Shown here one piece after another: positions 23,882-32,217 of a DNA stretch of 64,000 nt. Origin of the DNA: an uncultured Bacteroidota bacterium. Its GTDB lineage: Bacteria > Bacteroidota > Bacteroidia > Bacteroidales > P3. Made by a program: the position numbers and the translations under genes. Location of the stretch: contig CACYKY010000009.1 in NCBI GenBank assembly GCA_902775135.1, positions 62,001 to 126,000 of the forward strand. Direction: 5' to 3'. The notes under the pieces were generated by a model that ran no database searches, was not told where the DNA came from, and worked only from the letters and a program-made list of their open reading frames with translations. Position 1 is the first letter of the stretch; every line of letters begins with the position of its first letter.

Positions 23882-24079
23882 CCATAAGCCTTTAGCTCGG
23901 ATTCAATCCACCCTCCACCAAACGTATGAATGCGTTAGTGATATACTTTCCATATGATGGAGATAGGATAAGGATATGATGGGGAAATGGGAAGGTCTAT
24001 GGCGGCGAGCTGCCCCTGCCGAAGAATCGCCTTGGTGAGCCGTCGGCTTGGCAAATTCGGCACAAAGATGTGAAATATG

Positions 24080-24111
24080 TTTGCGGAGAACCAATTAATT
24101 TGTATCTTTGC
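24080..24111 (+). promoter_or_regulatory. Promoter of the S66 peptidase lipoprotein gene
   Basis: TTTG at 24080-24083, 19 bases, TATCTTTGC at 24103-24111; the chosen ATG at 24135 is 23 bases downstream. An ATG at 24115 is too close to the start site to be used. Confidence 0.65.
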
Positions 24112-24134
24112 ATTATGAAAAAAACACAACTATT

Positions 24135-25235
24135 ATGAGAAAAACATTGCTATTACTGACTTTTGCGACGTTTGTCTTCGCTTCGTGTGGAAAGGAAGAG
24201 GTCCGTCCGGAGCCCACGCCCGACGGTAACCTGGTGCTTAACTGTGTGAAACCAGCCTATTTGACCACCGGCGACACGGTGGCGCTTATCTCCCCGGCCT
24301 ATTACACCCCGATGGAGAATGTCGAGGCTACCGCCAACCTGCTGCGGTCGTGGGGATTGGTACCCGTCATCGGACCCAATGTGGGTAAGATAGTCGACGG
24401 GAAGTATGCTGGCACCATCGACGAGCGCGCCAGCGACATCCGCTGGGCGTTCAACGAGCCGAGCATCAAGGCCATTATCTGCAACCGCGGCGGTTACGGA
24501 ACCATCCAACTCATAGAACACATTCCGCTGTCAGAACTGACAGCTTCGCCCAAATGGCTCGTCGGGTTCAGCGATATCAGCACCTTGCACGGCCTGCTTT
24601 GCCGCGCCGGAGTGATGAGTATCCACGGCACCATGAGCTCTTATCTGGCAAATGGCGGCACCGACGAGACAAGCACCATGATGCGAGACTTACTGATGGG
24701 ACAGGTTCCCTGCTATCACCTACCCGCCCACGCCCAGGACATCACTGGAGTGGCAAGCGGCATACTGGTAGGTGGCAACCTCTGCACCTTCACGCCCAAC
24801 CTGGGCTCGCAAGCCGACGCCACCATGGGAGAGGATCTTATCCTCTTTGTCGAAGAAGTCGGCGAGTCGATGCACAACATCGACCGCCAGATGCGCATCC
24901 TTCAGATGAACGGCGTGCTGGACCGCTGCAAAGGGATCATCTTGGGTGAGTTTGAAGGCTGTGGGTCTGAGTTCACCTATGAGAATGTCGAGGAGATGAT
25001 ACGCCAGTTGGTGGAGCCATACGAAATACCGATGCTCTGCGGGTTTCCCGCAGGCCATGGTGATGTGAACATGCCTCTTGTCATGGGTGCTCCCGTAACC
25101 ATCGATGTGCGCAATGACGGAGCCACCTTGATGTTCAACATCGAGGGCGAACAGCGCAACGTCATCACCTCGACCCTGATAGCCACCCCAACGCCCCTTA
25201 CCGATCGTATGCGATGGGCCGGAAAGACACTATAA
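24135..25235 (+). CDS. LD-carboxypeptidase (peptidase S66) lipoprotein
   Basis: A 366-residue serine carboxypeptidase of the S66 (LdcA/MccF) family with a lipoprotein signal (LLTFATFVFASC). The core is typical: LTTGDTVALISPAY, DIRWAFNEPSIKAIICNRGGYGTIQLIEH, then KWLVGFSDISTLHGLL with the nucleophile in this region. VGGNLCTFTPNLGS, LFVEEVGESMHNIDRQM (catalytic Glu region) and AGHGDVNMPLVMGAP (His) follow. S66 enzymes trim tetrapeptides during murein recycling. Here the lipid anchor places it outside the cytoplasm, unlike the untagged paralogue at 36064-36981. A strong terminator follows. Confidence 0.9.
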   Translation: MRKTLLLLTFATFVFASCGKEEVRPEPTPDGNLVLNCVKPAYLTTGDTVALISPAYYTPMENVEATANLLRSWGLVPVIGPNVGKIVDGKYAGTIDERASDIRWAFNEPSIKAIICNRGGYGTIQLIEHIPLSELTASPKWLVGFSDISTLHGLLCRAGVMSIHGTMSSYLANGGTDETSTMMRDLLMGQVPCYHLPAHAQDITGVASGILVGGNLCTFTPNLGSQADATMGEDLILFVEEVGESMHNIDRQMRILQMNGVLDRCKGIILGEFEGCGSEFTYENVEEMIRQLVEPYEIPMLCGFPAGHGDVNMPLVMGAPVTIDVRNDGATLMFNIEGEQRNVITSTLIATPTPLTDRMRWAGKTL

Positions 25236-25261
25236 GAGTTCCCAATTGATAGCAAATAAAA

Positions 25262-25291
25262 GCGCAGGGCATCCACATGGATGCCCTGCGC
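25262..25291. terminator. Strong bidirectional terminator hairpin
   Basis: A perfect 13-base stem GCGCAGGGCATCC/GGATGCCCTGCGC (25262-25274, 25279-25291) with a 4-base loop ACAT, between convergent genes (S66 peptidase and hydC). Confidence 0.8.
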
Positions 25292-25328
25292 TGCATTTAA
25301 GGCAGGCGAGACGCCTGCTTACCCAGTC

Positions 25329-25805
25329 TTATTTGTACTCGGCGAGGATGCCGGGGACCATGTCGGGGGTGAGGCGGCCGTAGACCTTCTCGCCAATCAT
25401 GGCGACGGGGGCGAGACCGCAGGCACCGACGCAGCGGAGGGTGTTGAGGGAGAACTTGCCATCGGGGGTGCACTTGCCCACCTCGACACCGAGGTTGCGC
25501 TGGAAAGCATCGAGGACCTTCTCGGCGCCACGCACGTAGCAGGCAGTACCCAGGCAGATGTCGATAGGATGCTCGCCCTTGGGCTCCATGGTGAAGAAGC
25601 TGTAGAAGGAGACGATACCATAGACCTTAGCCACAGGCATGTTCAACTCATGGGCGATGACTTCCTGGACCTCAGCAGGCAGGTAGCCGAACTTGCCCTG
25701 CACCTGGTGAAGTACATTGATGACTTCGCCACTCTTATTACCAAAGCTCTTGCAGACGTCTTTGATAATGTTGATTTTCTCTTCGGATATTTTGATGTTA
25801 GCCAT
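25329..25805 (-). CDS. hydC: NADH-dependent [FeFe] hydrogenase subunit C (NuoE-like)
   Basis: A 158-residue NuoE-type thioredoxin-fold [2Fe-2S] protein. The four cluster ligands lie in CLGTACYVRG (C-x4-C, about residues 85-90) and CVGACGLAP (C-x3-C, about 127-131). An N-terminal helical domain (LHQVQGKFGYLPAEVQEVIA) matches NuoE. It is last in the order ferredoxin-like, HydB, HydA, HydC. In bifurcating hydrogenases HydC pairs with HydB for NADH electron transfer. An 85-base AT-rich spacer with repeats of TTTAGTTTAAG separates it from hydA. The operon ends at the hairpin 25262-25291. Confidence 0.9.
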   Translation of the reverse strand: MANIKISEEKINIIKDVCKSFGNKSGEVINVLHQVQGKFGYLPAEVQEVIAHELNMPVAKVYGIVSFYSFFTMEPKGEHPIDICLGTACYVRGAEKVLDAFQRNLGVEVGKCTPDGKFSLNTLRCVGACGLAPVAMIGEKVYGRLTPDMVPGILAEYK

Positions 25806-25890
25806 TTTTCTTTTAGTTTAAGATTTTAGTTTAAGTTTTTAGTTCTTGCTGTGTGCTGAAACTGAAAACTAACAACTAAAACTGGTTAAT

Positions 25891-27684
25891 TTATTTCGTT
25901 GTCTCGACTTTGTCGCTCTTGTCGAAGTAATGGGTGTGGAGCTGCTCGTGGCTGAGGTGGCCGCAGGGTTCACCGTAGTACTCCTTGTAGATGGCGATGA
26001 TGTCGGGGTTCTCGTGGCTCTTGCGGATGGGCTTGCCAGCGTCCTCGCGGTAGGTGGCTTCCATGCGCTTCTGAATGATGTTGCTGTTGCCGTGATGGTA
26101 GGGCTGACCGGCACCACCGATGCAGCCGCCGGGGCAAGCCATCACCTCGATGAAGTGGTAGCCGTTGGGGTTACCGTTGCGAACCTCTTCCATGAGCTTG
26201 CGGGCGTTGGAGAGACCGTAGCAGACGGCGACTTTGACGGGCAGGCCGTTGAAGTCGACGGTGGCCTCGCGGACGCTGTCGCCGAAGATGCCGCGGACAG
26301 CCTCGAGGTCGATCTTGGGCAGGGGTTTGCCGCAGTACACCTCGTAGGCGGTACGGACAGCAGCCTCCATCACGCCGCCAGTGGCGCCGAAGATGACGGC
26401 AGCACCAGTCGACTGACCGAGAGGACTGTCGAAGTCTTCCTCGGGGAGGTGGTTGAGGTCGATGTTATTCTGCTTGAGCATGTGGGCCAGTTCACGGGTG
26501 GTGAGGCTGAAGTCGACATCCTGGTCCTTGCCGTTGCCAAGCTCGGGACGGGCGCACTCGCTCTTCTTGGCGAGGCAGGGCATGATGGAGACGACAACCA
26601 TGTCTTCGCGCTTCACACCAATCTTGTTGGCGAAGTAGTTCTTGGCGACGGCGCCGAACATACCCTGTGGCGACTTGGCGGTCGAGGGGTAGTCGAGCAG
26701 GTCGGGGAAGTTCTTCTCGTAGAAGGTGACCCATGCGGGGCAGCAGCTGGTGAACAGCGGCAGCTTGACGTTCTTGTCGCCGCCGAGGAAAGCCTTCACG
26801 CGGCCGAGGAGTTCGGTACCCTCTTCCATGATGGTGAGGTCGGCGCTCCAGTCGGTGTCGAACACATAGTTGAAGCCGAGACGGCGCAGGGCAGCGGCCA
26901 TCTTGCCGGTGACGATGGTGCCGGGTTCCATGCCGAACTCTTCGCCAAGGGCCACGCGGACGGCGGGAGCGGTCTGGACGACGACGGTCTTGGTGGGATC
27001 GGCGAGGGCACGACGCACGTCGTTGATATTGTCGACGAGGGTGAGGGCACCCACGGGGCACACCTGGACGCACTGGCCGCAGTTGACGCAAGAGCTATCG
27101 CCAAGTTTCTGCTCGAAGGCGGGAGCCACCACCGAGGGGAATCCGCGGTTGACGCCGCTGAGGGCGCCCACGCTCTGGAACTTATTGCACATGGTCTCGC
27201 AGCGACGGCAGTAGACACACTTGTCCATGTCGCGGTAGACGCTGAGGGTGGTATCTTTCTCATAGTGACTCTGTTCGCCTTTGAAGGGGATCTCACGGAT
27301 ACCCATCTTGGCGGCGAGGGCCTGCAGTTCGCAGTCGCCGCTCTTCTCGCACTGGAGGCAGTCGTTCGGGTGGTCGCTGAGGATCAGCTCGAGGACGGTC
27401 TTGCGGGCGTTGAGGGCGCGGGGCGAAGCGGTGAGTACCTCCATGCCTTCCACGCAGTCGGTGGCGCAGGCGGGGGCCAGGTTGCGGCGGGGCTTGCCGT
27501 TGAAGTCCTTGGTGACCTCAACCATGCAGACGCGGCATCCACCAGGTTTGTTTTCAAATTTCATTCCGTCGAGCTCGAAATAGCAGAGCGTCGGGATATC
27601 GATACCAGCCATACGGGCAGCTTTCAGGATAGTGGTGCCTTCGGGGACCTGGATCGCTTTGTTATCTATAGTGACATTAATCAT
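25891..27684 (-). CDS. hydA: [FeFe] hydrogenase catalytic subunit HydA (NADH-dependent type)
   Basis: A 597-residue catalytic subunit. In order: an N-terminal plant-type [2Fe-2S] domain (Cys34, 50, 53, 73); a His-Cys3 cluster motif (HPNDCLQCEKSGDC, about 105-118); two [4Fe-4S] sites (CVYCRRCETMC at 156-166, CVNCGQCVQVCP at 199-210); then the H-cluster domain with L1 TSCCPAW (312-318), L2 MPCLAKKSE (368-376) and L3 MACPGGCIGGAGQP (515-528). All H-cluster cysteines are present, so it should be active once matured. The C-terminal tail YKEYYGEP...SHEQLHTHY is the small-subunit segment. The HydE/F/G maturases are not in this window. Confidence 0.95.
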   Translation of the reverse strand: MINVTIDNKAIQVPEGTTILKAARMAGIDIPTLCYFELDGMKFENKPGGCRVCMVEVTKDFNGKPRRNLAPACATDCVEGMEVLTASPRALNARKTVLELILSDHPNDCLQCEKSGDCELQALAAKMGIREIPFKGEQSHYEKDTTLSVYRDMDKCVYCRRCETMCNKFQSVGALSGVNRGFPSVVAPAFEQKLGDSSCVNCGQCVQVCPVGALTLVDNINDVRRALADPTKTVVVQTAPAVRVALGEEFGMEPGTIVTGKMAAALRRLGFNYVFDTDWSADLTIMEEGTELLGRVKAFLGGDKNVKLPLFTSCCPAWVTFYEKNFPDLLDYPSTAKSPQGMFGAVAKNYFANKIGVKREDMVVVSIMPCLAKKSECARPELGNGKDQDVDFSLTTRELAHMLKQNNIDLNHLPEEDFDSPLGQSTGAAVIFGATGGVMEAAVRTAYEVYCGKPLPKIDLEAVRGIFGDSVREATVDFNGLPVKVAVCYGLSNARKLMEEVRNGNPNGYHFIEVMACPGGCIGGAGQPYHHGNSNIIQKRMEATYREDAGKPIRKSHENPDIIAIYKEYYGEPCGHLSHEQLHTHYFDKSDKVETTK

Positions 27685-27703
27685 TTCTATTCCTATTTAA
27701 AGA

Positions 27704-29518
27704 TTATTTAATCGAGATGGCACCAAACTTACAGTTCTGGTAACAGGCACCACACTTGACGCACTTCGACTGCTCGATGACCATAGAAGCCAGTTTGTGG
27801 CCGGGGGCGATGTAGTCGGTACGGTTGATGGTCTCGGCGGGGCAGTTCTTGGCGCACTTGCCACAACCGATGCACTTCTCGGGGTCGATGACATACTGCA
27901 TGAGTTTCTTGCAGACGCCGGCGCGGCACTTCTTGTCGACGACGTGCTCGACATACTCATCCCAGAAGTTGTCGAGGGTGGAGAGCACGGGGTTCGGCGA
28001 GGTCTGGCCGAGACCGCAAAGGGCGCTGTCCTTAATGACGGCGGCGAGGTTGCGGAGGGCATAGAGGTCGTCCATCGTACCGTTGCCGTTGGTGATCTTC
28101 TCGAGGAGCTCGCAGAGACGCTTGTTACCGATGCGGCAGGGGCTACACTTACCACAGCTCTCCTCGCAGGTGAACTCCAGATAGAACTTGGCGATAGCAG
28201 GCATGCAAGAGGTTTCGTCCATGACGACCATACCACCGGAGCCCATCATCGAGCCAGCAGCCACAAGACTGTCGTAATCGATCTCGGTGTCGAGGTGCTT
28301 AGCAGTGAGGCAGCCACCGGAAGGGCCACCGGTCTGCACGGCCTTGAATTCACGACCGTCCTTGATACCACCACCGATCTCGTAGATAATTTCACGCAGG
28401 GTGATGCCCATGGGGACCTCGATCAGACCCACGTTGTTGATCTGACCGGCGAGAGCGAACACCTTGGTTCCAGGCGACTTCTCAGTACCGATAGTGCGGA
28501 ACCAGTCGGCACCCTTGGTGATGATGACGGGGATGTTGGCGAAGGTCTCGACGTTGTTGACGTTCGAGGGCTTGTCCATATAGCCGCGAACAGCGGGGAA
28601 CGGGGGTTTCAGGGTGGGCTCGCCGCGCTGACCTTCCATGGAGTGGATCAGAGCGGTCTCCTCGCCGCAGACGAAAGCGCCAGCGCCGTAGCGGAGTTCT
28701 ATATCGAAGTTGAAGCCAGTGCCGAGGATGTCCTCACCGAGGAGGCCATACTCGCGGGCCTGGTTGATGGCGATTTTCAGACGGTCGATGGCCAGAGGAT
28801 ACTCGGCGCGGATGTAGACGAGACCCTTGCTGGCACCAATGGCGTAGCCGCCGATGGCCATAGCCTCGACGATGCTGTTGGGGTCACCCTCGAGGATGGA
28901 ACGATCCATGAAGGCACCGGGGTCACCCTCGTCGGCGTTGCAGATGATGTACTTCTGGTCGGCCTGGTTCTTAGCGCAGAGACCCCACTTGACACCTGTG
29001 GGGAAGCCGGCGCCACCGCGACCACGGAGGCCGGATTTGGTGATCTCGTCGATAACCTGCTGGGGGGTCATCTCGGTCAAGCACTTGGCCAAAGCCTCGT
29101 AGCCACCGCGGGAGATGCTCTCCTCGATGTTCTCGGGATCCACAAAGCCGCAGTTGCGGAGGGCGATACGGATCTGCTTGCGGTAGAAGTCCATGTGCTT
29201 GGAGTCGCTGACGTGCTCCTTGTTCTCGGGGTTGGTGTAGAGCAGCTCGGGAACCTTACGACCTTTGATGATGTGCTCGTTGACGATGCGTTCCACGTCC
29301 TCGGGTTTCACCTGGGTGTAGAAAGTATTATCGGGCATAATCTTCACGATGGGGCCCTTCTCGCAGAAACCGAAGCAACCGGTCTTGATGACCTGGACGT
29401 CGTCCTTCAGACCCTTCTCTTCGAGAATCTTGTGGAAATTGTCGATAATCTGGAGGCTGTTGCTGGACTTACATCCGGTACCGCCGCAGATCAGAATATG
29501 CATTTTGTATTTTGCCAT
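27704..29518 (-). CDS. hydB: NADH-dependent [FeFe] hydrogenase flavoprotein subunit HydB (NuoF-like)
   Basis: A 604-residue NuoF-type subunit. It has an N-terminal thioredoxin-like [2Fe-2S] domain (Cys11, 16, 48, 52), the NADH/FMN domain (GRGGAGFPTGVKW, CNADEGDPGAFMDR), a SLBB region and the N3-type cluster (ESCGKCSPCRIG). A C-terminal dicluster ferredoxin extension (CIGCGKCAKNCP, CVKCGACYQNCKFGAI) distinguishes HydB from complex I NuoF. Together with HydA and HydC it forms an electron-bifurcating/confurcating hydrogenase that couples NADH and reduced ferredoxin to H2. Nineteen bases separate it from hydA. Confidence 0.94.
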   Translation of the reverse strand: MAKYKMHILICGGTGCKSSNSLQIIDNFHKILEEKGLKDDVQVIKTGCFGFCEKGPIVKIMPDNTFYTQVKPEDVERIVNEHIIKGRKVPELLYTNPENKEHVSDSKHMDFYRKQIRIALRNCGFVDPENIEESISRGGYEALAKCLTEMTPQQVIDEITKSGLRGRGGAGFPTGVKWGLCAKNQADQKYIICNADEGDPGAFMDRSILEGDPNSIVEAMAIGGYAIGASKGLVYIRAEYPLAIDRLKIAINQAREYGLLGEDILGTGFNFDIELRYGAGAFVCGEETALIHSMEGQRGEPTLKPPFPAVRGYMDKPSNVNNVETFANIPVIITKGADWFRTIGTEKSPGTKVFALAGQINNVGLIEVPMGITLREIIYEIGGGIKDGREFKAVQTGGPSGGCLTAKHLDTEIDYDSLVAAGSMMGSGGMVVMDETSCMPAIAKFYLEFTCEESCGKCSPCRIGNKRLCELLEKITNGNGTMDDLYALRNLAAVIKDSALCGLGQTSPNPVLSTLDNFWDEYVEHVVDKKCRAGVCKKLMQYVIDPEKCIGCGKCAKNCPAETINRTDYIAPGHKLASMVIEQSKCVKCGACYQNCKFGAISIK

Positions 29519-29623
29519 AATTTCGATTTTTGATTTCTAAATTCTAAATTCCAAGTGTTTGCGCAGGCCATTGTAGCACAAGCCCCCACTTAGAAAATAG
29601 AAATCAGAATTTAGCAATCATGT

Positions 29624-30019
29624 TTACTTATCAATCGTTTCGTAGTTGACGGGGATGATACCCTCAACGAGTTCGCCGTTCTGGACATACTTGGTGAGGA
29701 TTTCATCGGCGCGGTTGTTGTCGACGTGACCGAAGACGATGGGTTCCTTACCGGGGACGCGCACCTCGAGGGTGGGTTCGGCGTGGCAGTAGCCCATGCA
29801 GCCGGTCTGCGTGAAGACAGCGGCGATTTTCAGCTCGTCGGCCTTCTGCATCATGTGTTCCATAACCTGTTTGGCACCAGCGGCGATACCACAGGTGGCC
29901 ATAGCGACCTTGATCTGCACCAAGCTCTCAGGGTTCTCGGCCTTCTCGCGGACGTCGAGGTTCGACTGGAGCTTCTCGCGCATGGCTTTCAGGTCAGCCA
30001 AAGATTTTACTTTTGTCAT
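29624..30019 (-). CDS. [2Fe-2S] ferredoxin-like (thioredoxin-fold) protein of the hydrogenase operon
   Basis: A 131-residue thioredoxin-fold [2Fe-2S] protein. Cysteines appear in VAMATCGIAAGAK and FTQTGCMGYCHAEP. The first pair is reduced to a single Cys (CGIA instead of the usual C-x4-C), so cluster ligation may differ. It is first in the hydrogenase operon, 105 bases before hydB. Proteins of this kind accompany NuoF-like hydrogenase subunits in many anaerobes. Its promoter and an inverted repeat lie immediately upstream. The exact role (electron carrier or assembly) is not shown by the sequence. Confidence 0.82.
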   Translation of the reverse strand: MTKVKSLADLKAMREKLQSNLDVREKAENPESLVQIKVAMATCGIAAGAKQVMEHMMQKADELKIAAVFTQTGCMGYCHAEPTLEVRVPGKEPIVFGHVDNNRADEILTKYVQNGELVEGIIPVNYETIDK

Positions 30020-30071
30020 AGATGTGACTTTTTTAGGATTAATATTATATTATTTAACTAATTATCAATCT

Positions 30072-30098
30072 CATACATAGGCCATCGGCCCATGTATG
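30072..30098. promoter_or_regulatory. Inverted repeat between promoter and first hydrogenase-operon gene
   Basis: CATACAT-A-GGCC-ATC-GGCC-C-ATGTATG: 7 plus 4 paired bases with one mismatch. It lies just downstream of the -7 element (30104-30112) and 53 bases before the ferredoxin-like gene. It could be a repressor operator or a 5'-leader hairpin. It does not match the Rex or FNR consensus. Confidence 0.55.
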
Positions 30099-30103
30099 AC
30101 GGG

Positions 30104-30112
30104 ACAAATATA
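30104..30112 (-). promoter_or_regulatory. Promoter -7 element of the hydrogenase operon
   Basis: TATATTTGT on the minus strand (last base deviates from TAnnTTTGC). It is about 85 bases upstream of the ATG at 30019; no clear -33 element. Confidence 0.45.
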
Positions 30113-30143
30113 CGAAATAAAAATGACATAGCGAGATTTTTAA

Positions 30144-30170
30144 CAAAAAAAACTCACCATTTCTAGTGAG
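30144..30170 (-). terminator. Orphan minus-strand intrinsic terminator
   Basis: Read on the minus strand: CTCAC, 8-base loop, GTGAG, then a run of about eight T. No annotated minus-strand gene ends here: the next upstream minus-strand gene is beyond 33.5 kb, with plus-strand genes between. Confidence 0.55.
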
Positions 30171-30316
30171 GGCATGGAGATTATCAGTTCAGAACCTAAT
30201 TCTTACGGGACAGAGCCCAATCCCGAACAACAACCCTCTTAAAACTCTGTTCAAGTGGGTATTTTTTAACCAACGGGACACAATAAAACAACCGTTTTGA
30301 CGTATTAGATACATCT

Positions 30317-32209
30317 ATGACGAACACTGGCACATACTTCAGCCGCCTGCGCGAGTTGGTATCCATGGAACTACGCGAGGAGCAGGAGGCATACCGCCGC
30401 AGTCTCGAGGAGAAAGGGGCGTCGCTCACCGGCGTCATCCACGAACCTGCCTGCCGCTACCCTATACAACTAGGCAACAATGCATACAATCCTTTGGGAC
30501 AACTCACCTTGGAGCTGCGCTACGAGGTAGACGAGGACGAGGTGGAGCTGGACTTCGAACCAGGAAAACCTGCCACATTCTTCTACCTGACCGAGAGAGG
30601 AGCCAATGATCTGCAGCACCAATGCTACGTGGAGGCCGTAGGCGACGGCGCCATGAGTGTCAGCCTACCATCCAAGGCTGCCCTGCAGAGTCTCCGCGAC
30701 CTCGCCGAACGCCACTTCTTGGGCGTCCAGGTAGGAGTGGACAACACCAGTTTCCGCGTCATGCAAGAATCTCTTGCGGCAGCGGAACATAAAGAAGATG
30801 AGCGTTTTGTACGTCTGCGCGAAGTACTGCTAGGCAATACCAAACCTGTCTTCCGGAAACTGCCGCGTCTGTCGTTCCCATGGCTCAACCCCAGCCAGAA
30901 CGACGCCATCCAAAAAGTTGTTGAGGGTCAAGAGGTGAGCATCATCCACGGTCCTCCGGGAACCGGCAAGACCACCACCCTCGTCGAAGCCATCATCGAG
31001 ACCCTACAGCGGGAGACGCAGGTGCTTGTCTGCGCCCCCAGCAACGCCGCCGTAGACTGGATTAGCGAGCAGCTCATGCGTCGTAGCGTCAACGTGCTCC
31101 GCATCGGCAACCCATTGAGAATAAGCGACGAAATGCTCTCCTGCAGTTACGAGCGCCGCTACTCCTCCCATCCCGACTACCACGAGTTGTGGAACATCCG
31201 TCGCGCCCTCGCCCAGGGTGCCAAGGGCGATCAGGCACACCGACTGCGCGACCGCCAAACCGAGCTGGAGATAAAGATCAACGCCGACCTCTTCAACGAG
31301 GCCCGCGTCGTCAGCTGCACCCTCATTGGAAGTGCCTACCGCCTCATGGAGCGTCGCCGATTCTCCACCCTCTTCATCGATGAAGCAGCACAGGCCCTCG
31401 AGCCTGCCTGCTGGGCCGCCATCCTCAAGGCCGACCGAGTGGTGATGAGCGGTGACCACCAGCAACTTCCACCCACGGTGAAAAACATCCAAGCTGCCCG
31501 CGGAGGTCTAACCGACACCCTGATGCAGAAAGTCGTCGGCCTCCACCCCCAATGTGTCACCCTCCTCACCGTGCAGTACCGCATGAACCAAGACATCATG
31601 TCCTTCAGTTCACGATGGTTCTACCACAGCCGCCTGCAGGCAGCACCTGAAGCGGCACACCGCCAGGTGAGCCCGCTGGACACACCGCTGACATGGATAG
31701 ACACCTCGGCCCTCGACTATGAAGAAAAGGAGAATCGCTACCGCAGCCGCAGCAACAGTCAAGAGGCGCGGCTGGTTATCAAGACCCTGCGCGACTACAT
31801 CGAGATGATATCGCCGCAGAAAATTGAGAGCGAACGCGTAGACTTCGGCATCATCACCCCTTACCGAGGCCAGGCTCGCCTCATTAGGCGCCTGCTTAAA
31901 ATGCAGCACTACTTCCGCCGCCTCAAGCGACACATCACCGTCGGCACTGTCGACGGCTTCCAGGGGCAGGAGCGCGATGTCATTGTCATCTCGCTCGTGC
32001 GCGACAATGCCGAAGGCAACATCGGCTTCCTTCGCGACTTGCGGCGCATGAACGTCGCCATCACTCGCGCACGCATGAAACTTATTATAGTAGGTAACGC
32101 CCAAACCCTCAGCCGCCACCGCTTCTATCGCGCCCTTGCCGAACACATCCGCCAGCAGGGCGAAATGATTACCATTCCTCCTGAACAAGAACAAAACACC
32201 CAACCCTAA
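30317..32209 (+). CDS. Superfamily 1 helicase (IGHMBP2/SMUBP2-like, AAA domains)
   Basis: A 630-residue SF1B-type DNA/RNA helicase. Residues 1-170 form a beta-barrel-containing N-terminal region. Helicase motifs follow: Q-motif region NPSQNDAIQKVV, I (Walker A) IHGPPGTGKTTTLVEAI, Ia VCAPSNAAVDWI, II LFIDEAAQALEP, III VMSGDHQQLPP, IV VQYRMNQDIM, V TVDGFQGQERDVI and VI NVAITRARMKLIIVG. Bacterial members of this SMUBP2-like group are common in Bacteroidetes, with little known of their function. It is probably cotranscribed with the permease gene 8 bases downstream. Confidence 0.9.
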   Translation: MTNTGTYFSRLRELVSMELREEQEAYRRSLEEKGASLTGVIHEPACRYPIQLGNNAYNPLGQLTLELRYEVDEDEVELDFEPGKPATFFYLTERGANDLQHQCYVEAVGDGAMSVSLPSKAALQSLRDLAERHFLGVQVGVDNTSFRVMQESLAAAEHKEDERFVRLREVLLGNTKPVFRKLPRLSFPWLNPSQNDAIQKVVEGQEVSIIHGPPGTGKTTTLVEAIIETLQRETQVLVCAPSNAAVDWISEQLMRRSVNVLRIGNPLRISDEMLSCSYERRYSSHPDYHELWNIRRALAQGAKGDQAHRLRDRQTELEIKINADLFNEARVVSCTLIGSAYRLMERRRFSTLFIDEAAQALEPACWAAILKADRVVMSGDHQQLPPTVKNIQAARGGLTDTLMQKVVGLHPQCVTLLTVQYRMNQDIMSFSSRWFYHSRLQAAPEAAHRQVSPLDTPLTWIDTSALDYEEKENRYRSRSNSQEARLVIKTLRDYIEMISPQKIESERVDFGIITPYRGQARLIRRLLKMQHYFRRLKRHITVGTVDGFQGQERDVIVISLVRDNAEGNIGFLRDLRRMNVAITRARMKLIIVGNAQTLSRHRFYRALAEHIRQQGEMITIPPEQEQNTQP

Positions 32210-32217
32210 ACAGTGAT

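Noticed and set aside
25930..27711. A 593-codon plus-strand open frame
   Set aside because: It lies exactly antisense to hydA, whose motifs are unambiguous. Long antisense frames arise from the strong third-position GC bias.
27797..29533. A 578-codon plus-strand open frame
   Set aside because: Antisense to hydB; same bias artefact. Its translation is rich in V/D/G/A without any motif.
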